A stretch of DNA of 64,000 bases from Terebella lapidaria (lineage: Eukaryota > Annelida > Polychaeta > Terebellida > Terebellidae). The position numbers and the translations under genes are program-made. The notes below the pieces were generated by a model. That model worked only from the letters and a program-made list of their open reading frames with translations, made no database searches and had not been told where the DNA came from. The DNA lies in assembly GCA_949152475.1 (NCBI GenBank), contig OX424566.1, positions 15,523,177 to 15,587,176 on the forward strand, read 5' to 3'. Positions 49,041 to 60,503 of the stretch are shown here, piece after piece; positions within the stretch are counted from its first letter, which is position 1; each line of letters begins with the position of its first letter.

Positions 49041-52000
49041 TCAATCCTGAGCAAGGTCGTGCCTGGACATCGTCCCCTGGTAAAGTTCCAGTAATGCTTC
49101 AGTCCAGGACCGTTGTTCTTTTTGTTCACACGTGTCTGGCTGCAATGTGCCTGGCTTGTGTGACATCTTTTGTTCCTTCCTTGCAATTGTGTATTTTTTC
49201 GTCTGGCACTTCCGGGCACACCTTCAGAAACCATATGAATATATCGCAAAAATATTGAAAATGTGTACGATATGCAATTTTAAAACACCATGCTGCTTCA
49301 CATGCATACAACAGTGTAACAGACTAGAATTAATAATAATAGTGTCCTTCAAACTTTGCCCAAGTGTACAGTGTTCATAATATTCATTTCTCCCAGCCTA
49401 CCCCAATCTTACCTCGTTATCATTGCAAGTGCATACAGTATACTACTTCCGGCAGCAATAAGGAGGATAACCCTGATTTGGAGCACCAGATGTCTGTTCA
49501 GCTACACAGCAACTTTGTGCATAAAATTAGCCCAAGGGCTAGGAAAGGCTACCGGAGAATACATAGTTGCTGTTTTGATCATCACAGCTCAAATTCAAGG
49601 TCACTACTGAAACCACCATCTATGGTTTCCTATTTTGATTAGCCAATATTCGTGTGTGTTTTTCTTGAAGAATTCTATAAGTTTACTCCACCAAGCTCTC
49701 ATTATGAAGAAAAAATTAGACGAAATTTTATATAAAAAAAAACAAAAATAAAATTTTTGTTGGGACAATTTTTTTTACCAATTTATTTCTGTTGCTGGAT
49801 AATGCTCAAAAAAGGGGTGGTTCGATTTCTGCTTAGACCGACACTTCAAAAGCAATGTTCTAGTACACATCACAAGGGGACATATGGGGACTTGATTTGG
49901 GTCCAAATTTTTTTCTTTGCTGACTCGCCACGAAATCAAAATGGCTGCCATGTGCAGACCGGCAAATTATGGAGGGAGGGGGGGGGGGCTGCTCAACAGA
50001 TTTCAAGAAAATAACCGGGAGAGTCATTGTTTTTGACAAGAATATTTTTGAGATAATTTTATGTATGGTCAAGGGTATTCTCTCCCGTTTACGTCATGAT
50101 CAAAACACTCACTCATTTATCAACTTTTATCACACAATATAAAGTATAATGCTACATTACTCAAAAAGGTGTGATACCTTTTTTCTGTATCACCCTACTT
50201 CAAATTGTTCTGTATTACTCGCTGAGCGACATCGGGCCAAAACTACATTTTTACTGTGGATTACGTGAAGATCTAGCATTATGTCTGAACAGTTGTGTGT
50301 GATAAAATAAAAACCACGCTCGTGTGTTTTCCGCAAAAAAAATATCGGTCTCGTTTGGTCTGGTGGATGAACACAGAATACACTCATAGCTACTCGTCCT
50401 TCGGACTCATGCATCCTGATTCCATCCGCTAGACCAAACTCGACCGATATCTTTTTGCGGAAAACACATTCGCATGTTTTTATATATATGCACCTTTGAA
50501 TGTAAGACTTTGAATACAACTTGAATAAGTGAATCTTAGTTGATGTCCAATAATGAACCATGCATATCGACCTACTTGTATTTGTGGAATTCGCCTGAAA
50601 AAACCAAGACATTGAATTATCTGGGAAACAATGACTTCATTCATGTTAATAACAGAACAACAGTCAAGTCCAATTCCACCCCCCCCCCCCCCCCATGCAT
50701 TAACTTTGAGAATGAGGAGTAAGAGTAACCAAAATCGACGCTTAGCCTAAGAAACTTCAGTTATGCTATAATAAATATAGACATAATAATGATACTTTAT
50801 ATGGGTATGGGGTTGGTATTTCAGTGAGCAATCAGAACAAACACACACAGATCATGAGATGGGCTGTGTTCAAAGAATAATTTACCTTCACAGATAACTA
50901 GAGGTGTTGATCGCTCACAAATCTCTGCATGCCATGACATGTCGGTCAGGTTGAGACTCAGACATGCCTTGTCATCGTCGCGTGCAGATGGCAGGTTGCT
51001 TTCGAAATAGATTACTGGACGGTCTTCGTGCTCGGTGTCACCTGCAGGTCACATCATAGAGCATGTTTCTTTTGTTTCATAGAGGGCCCTATTTTACGTT
51101 ACCGGACCTATGGTCAGATAACCTATTGCCATGGCGTTGTGTCCACCGTCCGTCAATTTTTTTATCTTTGAAGTTTACAGTCAAATCTTTCTGAAATTTT
51201 GCACAAGAATGCCTAAAAATATTTCAAGATTGAGTTATTTTTTTTATTTTTTTTTTATTTTAGCATTTTTTCTCACAAAAAGGCAGCCATTTTTGACGGA
51301 AACTGGCCAATTTTTTAATTTAGGCAGTCATTTTCTCAAAACCTGTTCAGTAACTTTTTCTTATTGATCCAAACTGGGCCTGAATGGGACTTTCCCATGT
51401 TAAATTTCTCCTATGCTCTATAATGGGACACATTTTAGACAATTTTTGGACTTTGACAGTTTTCTCAAAATCTGTTCAGTAACCTCTTTTATTGACGCAT
51501 CGAAATGCGCCATTTTGGGCTCGAAATCAGCCCAAATGGGACTTTCCCATGGTAATTTCTCTATGCTTCATAATGGGGAACATTTTTTCAAATATCTCAA
51601 TTAATATTGAGATTAGAGATTAGGAATCAATTGTGGACATATAGACAATGATATATGCTGAATAATCTCATGACCTTGACTTTGACCTTTGTCCTCATTT
51701 TCAAGGTCACAGGACAAAATGGCTAATATCTCGCTTATTATCGTTTTTACAGCTTAGGAATCAAATGTCAACATATAGGAAATGATAAATTCTTAATATT
51801 ATCGTGGCCTTGAGTTTGACCTTTGACCTAATTTTCAAGGTCACATGACATAATGAATATATCTCGCTTATTATCGATTTTACAGTTAAGGAATCAATTA
51901 TGAACATATAGGAAATGATATATACAGATTATTCTTGTGACATTGAATTTGACATAACTAACATAATTACACCGATTATTTAATTTTGTCCCTGGATTTT

Positions 52001-55000
52001 GAGTTTAGTCTTGCGGATTATTTGGTGTTTGGTATCACACTTGTCTCTGACCTAAATTTCAAGGTCATATGACAAAATGACTAATATCTCACTTAATATC
52101 GACTTTACACGTAAAAAATGATGTATGCTGAACTTTGCCATGACCTTGAAATCGACCTTTGACCTCATTTTCAAGGCCCCATTACGAGAATGAAAAAATA
52201 GAAAAAAAAACATTTAGGGTATCACGCAACTACCTGAATGACTGTATATAATTTTTCCATAATAAACGCCTATTTTCCAAACAGCCACTTCATTCAGGAA
52301 GATCATTGAAAAAATATACTTTTGTGTTATTTTCATTAATTACAGCAACTGGGATACATTCAGCACTGTTTTTCGAAGTGAAAAAAAACAACGATTGATT
52401 AATATCATTTGATATCTATGCAGGTTAAGTCTGAAATGATTAGGAACAAACACTTATTTATGATGTGCGCTTCTAGATAAATGAGTGTTTACCGATCCAG
52501 ATCCACGGCTTGTAGAATAACCCCAACCAATATGTGTGGGAGTCCGAGTCGCTGACATACTCATCCATGGTCCGGAGTCTGCCGCCTCCGTCACTGCACT
52601 TAGACTGCGCATCATACCACGTCGTACTGATGTCATCAATGTTATTGGACCCTGATCAGAGTTACAAAAAAATATTTTGTCATGAATTTTGATCAGGACA
52701 AGGTTTGATATTGATCTATAGTTCATATAAATTACCTCCTTCAGCACCAGTACATCCGGTGTATACACTGGGCAAATTTTCGTTCATATAATTTGCGCCG
52801 CATTGCCAGGTTTCAGGAAGACGTTCGAATATGGGTTACTTGCTGAAAAGAAACCCATAACTGTACAGAGGTACATAACTACAGTACATAACTGTACAGA
52901 AGGTAAGTAAAAATGTCCTTGATGTTCACCATGCTGAGTTCATGTGAGTATTTTCATTCACAATGAGGGTGAGATAGAAAATAAGGAACTTTTTATGTAT
53001 TCCTATTGGGGGTGAGTGGTTGATGATAAACAGCTAACTTCTCGCAGGATTGATTAGATACTAACTCTACATACGTTCGACATTTGATGCTACACATATT
53101 TATCTTAAGTAGGCCCAAAATGTGTCGGTTATTTCTGAGCTTTCAATGGATATATACTTTATAACTAAATGACATTATCTGATTGTTTATGATGAGACTA
53201 ATTAAAAATTAACCCAAGAGCTGGATAGATTACCGGAGAAATATTTAGTGTTAAACTAAAACTTTTTTCATCAAAATTGCCGCATTGACCTCTCAAGGTA
53301 ATTAAAAGTTAAACTTATGGTCATCAATAAATGTACAATAGATGATTTCTCATTTGATACTGCCATTATTTAAGATCTATCTTGAAATGTTATAGGAGTT
53401 TACTCCATACAGCTCCCATTATGAAGGAGAAATGAGGTAAAAGGTCAAATTCAAGGTCACAACAATATTCACTATATATTATTTCATCAGGTCACAATTG
53501 ATTCCTGAGGCATAAAGTTGATAACAAAGAGATTAGTTATTTTGTGCTTCGACCTTGAAAATAAGATCGAAGGTCAAGTTCAAGGACATGAGAATATTCA
53601 GCTTATATCATTTCCTATATGTACACAATCTATTACCTAACCGTAAAATCGATAATAAACAAGATATTTGTCCTTTTGTGCTCTGACCTTGAAAATAAAT
53701 CAAAGGTCAAGTTCAAGGTCATGACAATATTCAGCATGTATCATTTCCTTTGCGTTCACAATTGATTCCAGAGCTGTAAAGTCAACAATAAGCGGGGTTA
53801 TTAGCCATTCTGAGTTCTGGCCTTGAAAATGAGGTCAAAGGTCAAGTTCAAGATCATGACAATATTCAGCGTATCAATTGCTCTACGTTCATAATAACCA
53901 ATAGCTATGCACTCATGATAATAAGCAAAATAATAATCAATTTGTGCTTTGACCTTGATAATGAGGTCAATGGTCAAATTCAAGTTCTTCAGAGTATTTG
54001 GTATACATCATTTCCTATATGTTCGGAATTGATTCCTGCAAAGCTGCAAAGTAGGTAATAGGGCACAGGAGTCATATTTAAAACGTCACGTTCTTTTGCG
54101 TTATTTCGTCATTTTGGAGACACACAACTTCCCCGCCAAATTTTCTGAAAAATTGTGAATATTGTAATTGTTCAGTTCCAAATAATATCAACGTAAATCA
54201 ACGGAAATTCATCGGAATTTTATATTACCATTTTTGACACATTACAACCGCTATCAGATCGATGAATGTATTATTCCTCGTATATTTCCTACCGATTGAA
54301 GAGCTTGAATAATCCATGTTTCTGGGCATTTGAGCCGCGATCTTTACGCCGGAAAATGTTCCAAGGCTTTTAAATTGAGTCGAACATATATTTTCTTTTC
54401 GTGTTTCGAGTAACTACACAAGAGGAGAGACATATTTTGTCCTATTTCAAGTTTAAAATAACAAATATTTGTGTTATAATCGAATTTGTGCCTCAGAAAT
54501 GCACTCTCAAACATAACTTGAACAGGGCGCATTTTCAGTTTGAAAAATACACCTGATTTTGTGTAAATTGTGTAAGTAAATAACTCGGAGTACTTTCATT
54601 ACATTCAAGAATGAGCTAGGAATATATCTCCGAAATTTTTAAATTTTGTTGTACGGTATTTGTGAATTCAAGCTAAATCAGCAAAAGTGACAACGTGGCA
54701 AGCCTTGTCCCCGGAAGTACATAATTGCGTCATGAATGTGTAATTTTTGGACACATGTGGAACGAGACTTCGGTGCCCTATAAGCGATGTCAGGTGTTCT
54801 GACCTTGAAAATAAGTTCAAAGGTCAAGTTCAATGTCATGAGAATACTCAGCATATAAATTATCATTTCATTTAAGCTCACTTTTGGGTCTTAAGCTGTA
54901 AAATCGATAATAAGCGAGACATTTTGTACTCTGATCTTGAAAATGAGGTCAAAGGTCAAATTCAAGGTCATGACAATATTCAGCATTTATCATTTCCTAT

Positions 55001-56366
55001 ATGTCAGCAATTGATTCACAAGCTCAAGATTCAGCACTAGATTCACAAATTGATATTAGGTCGACAATAAACAAGATATTAGCCATTTTGTGCTATGACC
55101 TGGAAAACGAGGTCAAAAGTCAAATTCAAGGTCATGACCATTATCACCATATGTCTTTTCCTATGTGTCCACAATTGGTTCCTAGTCTCTAATCTCAATA
55201 TTGAGTGAGATATTAGGCATGATGTGTGCCAATATAAAGCATAGGAGTATTTAACATGGGAAAGTCCCACTTGGGACCAGTCGAGAAAATGAAAAAGGCT
55301 GCGACGAGCAGAAAATGAAAAAGGCTCCGAAACTTATACACACCACAGAGGTATTGAAGCAAAGATTTTAAAACTGTCTGAACAGTTTTTGAGAAAATGG
55401 CGTTAAAATGGCCGCCACTTCAAAAAAAATCCGAAATTCAAAAAACAAAAAATACCCCCTTTTCAAAATATTTTTAGACATTTTTGTGCAAAATTTCAAA
55501 AAAGATAACCCGTAAACTTTAAAGATAAAAATATGGATGGACGCTAATGCCGACAAATAGAATTCAAGTATTGAATGTTTCAAATAATATTATATAGAAA
55601 TATTCTATAGCCACACGAATGGACTTTTCAAAAGTTATCAAATGAATGGATTTCAAACCTGTCAGCTGTCTACAGATATGTTGTTGACAATCGGTGAGAC
55701 TCTCGTTCACCCACGTCCATCCTTCACCATAGTCCTTCCGTCTAGATCCCAGCCATGCTTTCCCCGAGTTCCTCGGGCCTGCCAGCCTAGTCCCCAGGAA
55801 ATGCTGGATCTCTTGACGCTCTATAGTCAGCAGGCGCTGGCCTTGACTTATACAGGCCTGGTAACTTTGACACCACGTGAGGGGGTCATGTGCTTTGTAC
55901 ACGTTGTACATTGTGTTTGTTCCAGTTTCGTTGAACTTATCAAAAAGTTCCAGAGTAGCATCTCGAGGGCTTTTTCCACGACATATTTCAATGGTTTCAC
56001 TGATTACTCGTCCAGTCAGCACAAGCCACACCAAGTCTTTTGACAGAGCAAATGTGAAAAGACAAGCACTCATCACAAATTTTGTGAGATTGTAGGTTAT
56101 AAAAGGAGCGTTATATATCTTTGTAAAAATGTCCAATTGTTGAATATTCAGGTAGAGATATGAAATTTGGATATCATTTTTTTCATATGGAGAGCTTGAG
56201 TCCCAAAAAAAAAACCCGCCCCTTCATCTATGAAATGGACGCCTAAATGCATAAGAGCATCTAATATCAATCAAAAATTCAGATAATTTTTTTGACACCT
56301 ATTTTGACAGTAACCACAATCGCTAGTATACTTACAGAGAATTTTGGTTAAGTTCTTTCGAACCAT
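49041..56366 (-). CDS. Receptor gene 2: C-type lectin-like receptor with truncated tail
   Basis: Exons: 56366-56336, 56036-55659, 52651-52493, 51041-50886, 50594-50576 (tentative), 49472-49413 and 49221-49041. They total 984 nt, or 327 residues. The signal peptide is split as in gene 1 (MVRKNLTKIL then YLVWLVLTG). The half domain has WCQSYQAC and WLGSRRKDYGEGWTW. The full domain has WYDAQSKC, YWLGLFY, WHAEIC and PLVICEG. The membrane helix is ILLIAAGSSILYALAMIT and differs from gene 1. After the basic segment CARKCQTKKYTIARK a frameshift relative to gene 3 leads to TGA at 49041-49043. The resulting tail is about 60 residues and has no ITIM or YxxM site. The 19-nt microexon is 5 bp shorter than in gene 1, but the frame still closes with the GTAGGT donor. 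It could be a weakly signalling or decoy form, or an early pseudogene. Confidence 0.65.
49413..49472 (-). CDS. Gene 2 transmembrane exon
   Basis: A 60-nt exon between CTCCAAATCAG and GTAAGATT encodes VILLIAAGSSILYALAMIT. It is homologous to the gene 3 exon at 61319-61260 and starts and ends in the same phase. It is not homologous to the gene 1 transmembrane exon. Confidence 0.75.
50679..50694. repeat. Poly-C tract (16)
   Basis: A run of 16 C in the intron upstream of the gene 2 microexon. The homologous position in gene 1 (near 41865) has only five C. Confidence 0.85.
50886..52651 (-). CDS. Gene 2 exons 3 and 4: complete C-type lectin-like domain
   Basis: Exon 3 (52651-52493) and exon 4 (51041-50886) have the same lengths and phases as in gene 1 and are open. 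Differences from gene 1 are scattered substitutions (for example SDGGGRLRT for SNRGGRLRT, LVICEG for LVICQG). The intron between them has gained a block of repeats at 51.1-52.2 kb. Confidence 0.85.
51131..51600 (+). repeat. AT-rich repeat block, left arm of a spaced inverted pair
   Basis: TTTTTTTATCTTTGAAGTTTAC, then GAAATTTTGCACAA and CTAAAAATATTT, recur in inverse orientation at 55,300-55,555. The block contains long T runs and short internal repeats (CTGTTCAGTAAC twice, GGGACTTTCCCATG twice). Its inverse lies on the other side of gene 2 exon 3. Confidence 0.65.
51605..52195 (+). repeat. Tandem repeat, about 140 bp, with nuclear-receptor half-sites
   Basis: About four degenerate units of the pattern TGACCTTTGACCT, then CATTTTCAAGGTCA, then AATATCTCGCTTATTATCG. 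One perfect DR1 element lies at 51817-51829 (TGACCTTTGACCT), and two further one-mismatch versions lie near 51681 and 52153. The block is in the intron between gene 2 exons 3 and 4. Confidence 0.7.
53400..55210 (-). repeat. Tandem repeat, about 140 bp, with DR1 motifs, inverse block
   Basis: About a dozen degenerate units read AGGTCAAAGGTCA, AGTTCAAGGTCATGAC, AATATTCAGC, ATTTCCTATATGT, AATTGATTCC and GATAATAAGCGAGAT. Perfect DR1 elements (two AGGTCA separated by one base) lie at 53832-53844 and 54946-54958; others have one mismatch. Unit integrity is broken at about 54,050-54,780 by unrelated AT-rich sequence. It lies in the intron between gene 2 exons 2 and 3. Confidence 0.7.
55230..55560 (-). 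repeat. AT-rich repeat block, right arm of the inverted pair
   Basis: Inverse copy of the block at 51131-51600. Together with the adjoining tandem units it forms one composite family present twice in opposite orientation around gene 2 exon 3. Confidence 0.65.
55659..56036 (-). CDS. Gene 2 exon 2: signal-peptide end and half C-type lectin-like domain
   Basis: The exon is 378 nt, exactly as in gene 1, fully open, with acceptor TGTCAAAAG and donor ACAG/GTTTGA. It encodes VWLVLTGRVISE, HDPLTWCQSYQAC, RLLTIERQEIQHFLGTRL and WLGSRRKDYGEGWTW. It ends LTDCQQHICRQLTG, where gene 1 has an acidic segment. As in gene 1, only the N-terminal half of the fold is present. Confidence 0.85.
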
Positions 56367-56510
56367 TTCAAATGTCCCTCAGACACTGACGGCATCCGTT
56401 TTTTTTTCACAAAGCAGTAGTTGTCCAATTCTCCGAACAGCACAGAAACCAAGACCTACTCCACAACCCATTACAAGGAACATCTGATCGGGGTGAGTGT
56501 TGTAAATGAC

Positions 56511-57741
56511 GCGTAAATCGTGAGTATTATGCGTTATTCGTGAGGAAATTGCACAGGAAACGACATAGGTCCCCACTTCAAATGATGTGAGGTCGTGAAA
56601 AAGTTCAATTTCTTCCTAAAATTTTGTTTCCACGAAACATCCCAATGAGCAAACATCACGTATGCTACTATTATTACTTGCATACATCGTTATATTTACG
56701 AAAATGGACACACAGTTCAACACCCGCACGCTTGCGACTCGTTTGTGAAGTATCATCGGCTATCAATTGAAACCAACAAAGTGCATGTTGGTAAATCATA
56801 GAATGCTCACAGAAATCTTTCTTTATTGTTACACCATGCAACCAGTTGTTTTTATCGAGTATTTTATGAAATGAGAAGCTTTTTATGGTTTACGCGTATC
56901 AGCCTGAGAGAGAAATTCTACACACGCGTTACAGCATGAGGAAACATATGAGCGTTGTCGGGGATGGTAGAGGTGGCAATTCATACATAGATATTTTTAA
57001 AGTATGATTTGAGGCTGCACATGTTCCAAGTACTGACGACACTTTTCATTTATCATTATCCTCCATATGTTCCTCCCAATCTTCATAAATCTGAAATTGA
57101 CAATACTAAGATCTTCTCGTGTCTTTTACACAAAAGCTCACCGAGTGAAAGCATTATCTCTTGAACTTGAATTTATCTCATCAATTGAGCAGTAAAATTG
57201 GAGAAAAATTCGCATTAAAAAAAAGAAATATCTCAACCTCAACAAAATATTTACTCATGCACATGCGCGTAATGACCTCACGCAAATCGCGTAAAGTATA
57301 GCGAATAAACAAATGACATATTCAACCTAGATTCGTGGCGCTTGCGACCATTGTGAAACATTTTGAAGGCAGGCACATGTGAAGCCCATACTATCAATAT
57401 CATAGACCCCTCATTCTATCTACAATAATGCTGATATATAACATTTTTCAACCTCCAAACCGAGGAGAGCGGCTGTCGAAGCGAAATTGACAGATATTGT
57501 GCAGCCGAAGGTATCGCTACGCTGGCTTATTTATTTAATTTAAACTCTCAACAACAACCATGAATATGTGTAATGTTCCGTGCAAACCCAAATCCGACAT
57601 TTCAAAACGGTAAAATTAGCGAAATTGTATGTACTTCCTGCTAGGGGTCAACCAGAGGCTGTCATTTCCTCACGAATAACGCGTAATACTCATGATTTTA
57701 CGCGGCACTCCCTGAATAACGTGTAACGCCTAGCCACCGTG
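56511..57741. mobile_element. 1.2-kb insertion with 40-bp terminal inverted repeats, upstream of gene 2
   Basis: GCGTAAATCGTGAGTATTAT (from 56511) is inverted at 57664-57703 with about 90 percent identity over 40 bp. The homologous site upstream of gene 1 (near 44376) lacks the whole segment, which confirms an insertion. About 38 bp lie outside the right repeat, so the true right end is uncertain. No coding frame is seen, so it is non-autonomous. Confidence 0.65.
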
Positions 57742-59141
57742 GTGTGCATATTTAGCATTCTTTACATTGATTAATATGGAATTACGTTCACGAACTAACA
57801 TTACAGTAATATTACAGCTAGATCTGTAATATGATTGAGTACCTCAAGATATAAAGTAAGCATTTTATTAGTGTAACTCGTGCATCATGTATCAATTATT
57901 CCCCAAAAGCGGAAGCACAGTGTACAAGTTGTCAAAATTAGTGTCAATATTAATTAGTCTTAACACTGTATCACATGTTTCGGATATATCAATATGTGAA
58001 TAAACAAGTGAATAATTAGATAATGAATTATAGGTTCATTCTGTGAAACAATAGTGTTATAAATTAGAGGCATTCATCTCAAATTTGATGACAGGGGAAC
58101 TGTAATGTCGCCCTCCCCTCCCTGGAACCAGTCAAGTTGTGATGCCCATATTACGAGGAATACACAAGTGTTAAACTCACAGATATTTTTCTTGGAAACC
58201 TTTAAAAGGTAGTGACTTTTCATCAAGCTTTAAACAATAAAGTGAATATATTACCAGATCCAAATGTGATGATTAACGATTGGTATATAACAACTGGTAT
58301 GCATATATAACATACACATACATACATCTATATATTATAGCATATATACATGGAATACTAAAAAATTATAGATTATATATTACTCTACATGTAATCTACA
58401 GTAGATAAAATTATATACATGTGTGACTAGCAGCAATTATTTATTAGCCTTTTTCGATCAGTTCTCACCAAAAATTGCTCTTTTTTCCAACATACATACA
58501 ACAACGCCCTGAGGGACACACAATTTATTGTAAAATATTATTTGTATAATGTCCACTTAGTCATAGCACATCATTTGATGAGATTAAACTTGACCCACCA
58601 CATTGAAGGCTAAATCACGAGGTCAATCCTCACCGGAAATGTGTAAATTGGCATCTACAGACAGAATGTTTGTAGATACATGTAGAGCTATTGTTTGTAC
58701 AAGTAAAAAGACATGCAGCACACCTATAGGTGACATTGAAGTTGACAATGATGACATTGACTGGCAAGTCTTATCACCTGCAATGCTTAAAACCAAGATA
58801 GTCCTGTAATCTTAGCCCTTTGGATATTTTTTCCTAGGTAAAACGTTTTATTTTTTCCTAAAACTATTAAAAAACAGGATTATGTAACTGTAATTAAAAG
58901 TTAAATAACGAAATGGGGGAAAAATAGAAGTTTTTGCATAAGAACCGAAACTATTGAAAAATATCATTACAATTTTCCATACTTCAACAACTCAGTTTTT
59001 CAGCGTTATATTCTTTAATACTAAATCTCACACTTAGTCGTTCACGAAATCGAATGACTCGTTCATCGGTTTCATCGCATAATCAATCCAGACAACAAAA
59101 GGACCACATACAGGGAGACAAACTATCAATGTGATATAGTA
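57742..59141. other. Upstream flank of gene 2, homologous to 44.4-47.6 kb
   Basis: It matches the region upstream of gene 1, but lacks the 580-bp MITE and the segment at about 45,850-47,110 that holds the cysteine-rich candidate gene. No gene is recognised. Confidence 0.55.
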
Positions 59142-59544
59142 TGATTTGATTTGATTCTTTATTTTGAATCATTTATTAGAGTGACCAAGGCACACACAAA
59201 TTCAATAACAATATAACAATTCAATACATTTGATACCTCCAGCCACAGAGGGCTAATTAGTCACTATAAAAACACGTGTATATAGACATGGTGAAGATAA
59301 AAGCACAAAATTGAAAATAAATCACTACAAATATATGATATTCTATTGATATAAAATGGATTTACGGTGTTCCAATGAATCACAGAGATATATGGCTAAA
59401 AAAATTTGACATTTTTTAACAATATTTACGAACTTATCATGATCATCATTTTACTCAAAATTTGGCAAACTATTTTTAACACAATTATACAATGTAGATC
59501 TGAAGGTTGCATAAGCGGGACAAGATATTACCAAATGAAATTTA
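59142..59544 (-). mobile_element. 5'-truncated LINE, 3' end only
   Basis: A 403-bp insertion with 6-bp target duplication ATAGTA (59136-59141 and 59545-59550). The unoccupied site is present once at 47597-47602. On the minus strand it starts inside a reading frame, KFHLVISCPAYATFRSTLYN, ending at TAA (59451-59453). That resembles the C-terminal end of CR1/L2/Jockey-type reverse transcriptase proteins (HLxxxCPxYxxxRxxLY). A 3' UTR follows with AATAAA and a terminal AATCAAATCAAATCA repeat, as in many such LINEs. The exact clade is not determined. Confidence 0.75.
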
Positions 59545-59550
59545 ATAGTA

Positions 59551-60503
59551 TATCGACTGTATCTTCGCAATATATAATGACTTCCGACTCTTTCACATTT
59601 CCCAGTGTTGCACACAGGAGTCAACTTACACACTACAAGGAGACACCTGTCTTCCACTATGCTCTGGCATGTACTCCAACTATTTCAAATTGACTGCCTA
59701 TATTGGTTGGCAAGGTGAAACACCCCGATATGTACTCAACCAGGCAAAAATATATTATTTATCTGATGCTCTTCAATACGTTAGGTATTATATAATACAA
59801 TGTATATCTGGATACACAAAAACATTTGATACAATACGTAACCTGTATTCAGACATACATATTTTATCCATCAGCGAAACACATGAGGTTTTCAAATACC
59901 AATGTAAACTGGTGCTATTACTTCGTTCTGTGATGCAAGGATTTAACTTGACCAGAATAGCAATGAATATGGTGTTATGTGTAGATATTTACAAGCACAT
60001 CATGGCGCGAATTACTACTGTACAGTTTACAGTGAACCTGGGTATTATTGAAATTTACATTAAATCTGTGTGTCTGTACATACACATAATGATATACATG
60101 TACTTTACAACTATGTATTCCCCAGGCATAACGTTCGTGGTCAGTGGCCTTTTCTGACATGCGACTGTTCCATCGACTCAGAATGAATCAAGAGAGTTAC
60201 TCGGAGCACACTGCCCTTGCCAATTGTGCCCTTTGTTGTCAAACACTCATCATGGCAGACTTATCCCAAGTCTCTCAAACTGTTGTGAGGTATGTCTCGT
60301 TACATGTCACTTTCGCCTCATCATCCATTAAAACAGTTTGGTTTTCGATATTTGTTGTGTTTGACACGTAGTTTCATCCTCGGTATCCATCAAAACAGTT
60401 TCATCTGTATTTGACATGCTATGTGTCAGCCTATTTTCATGTTTGTTGTCAAAGAATTTTTTTTCCTTATATTTGCTTTCATTGAAAATATATTCTCTGG
60501 TTC
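59551..60503. other. 3' flank of receptor gene 3
   Basis: It is homologous to 47,603-48,645. No conserved open frame is seen. Within it the phrase AAACAGTTTGGTCTTC-like is repeated two to three times near 60,330-60,400 (and near 48,390-48,540), a short tandem duplication of about 65 bp. A polyadenylation signal was not identified with confidence. Confidence 0.5.

Larger units (their letters stand above)
47603..59141. repeat. Segmental duplication, unit B
   Basis: This unit carries all of gene 2. Its right half (50,050-59,135) matches unit A. Its left half (47,603-50,030) matches unit C. It is longer than unit A because repeat blocks were inserted in introns (51.1-52.2 and 53.4-55.6 kb) and upstream (56.5-57.7 kb). 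Confidence 0.8.

Noticed and set aside
56379-56576. 65-codon minus-strand frame upstream of the gene 2 start
   Set aside because: It covers the 5' UTR and the edge of an inserted element, and is not conserved upstream of gene 1.
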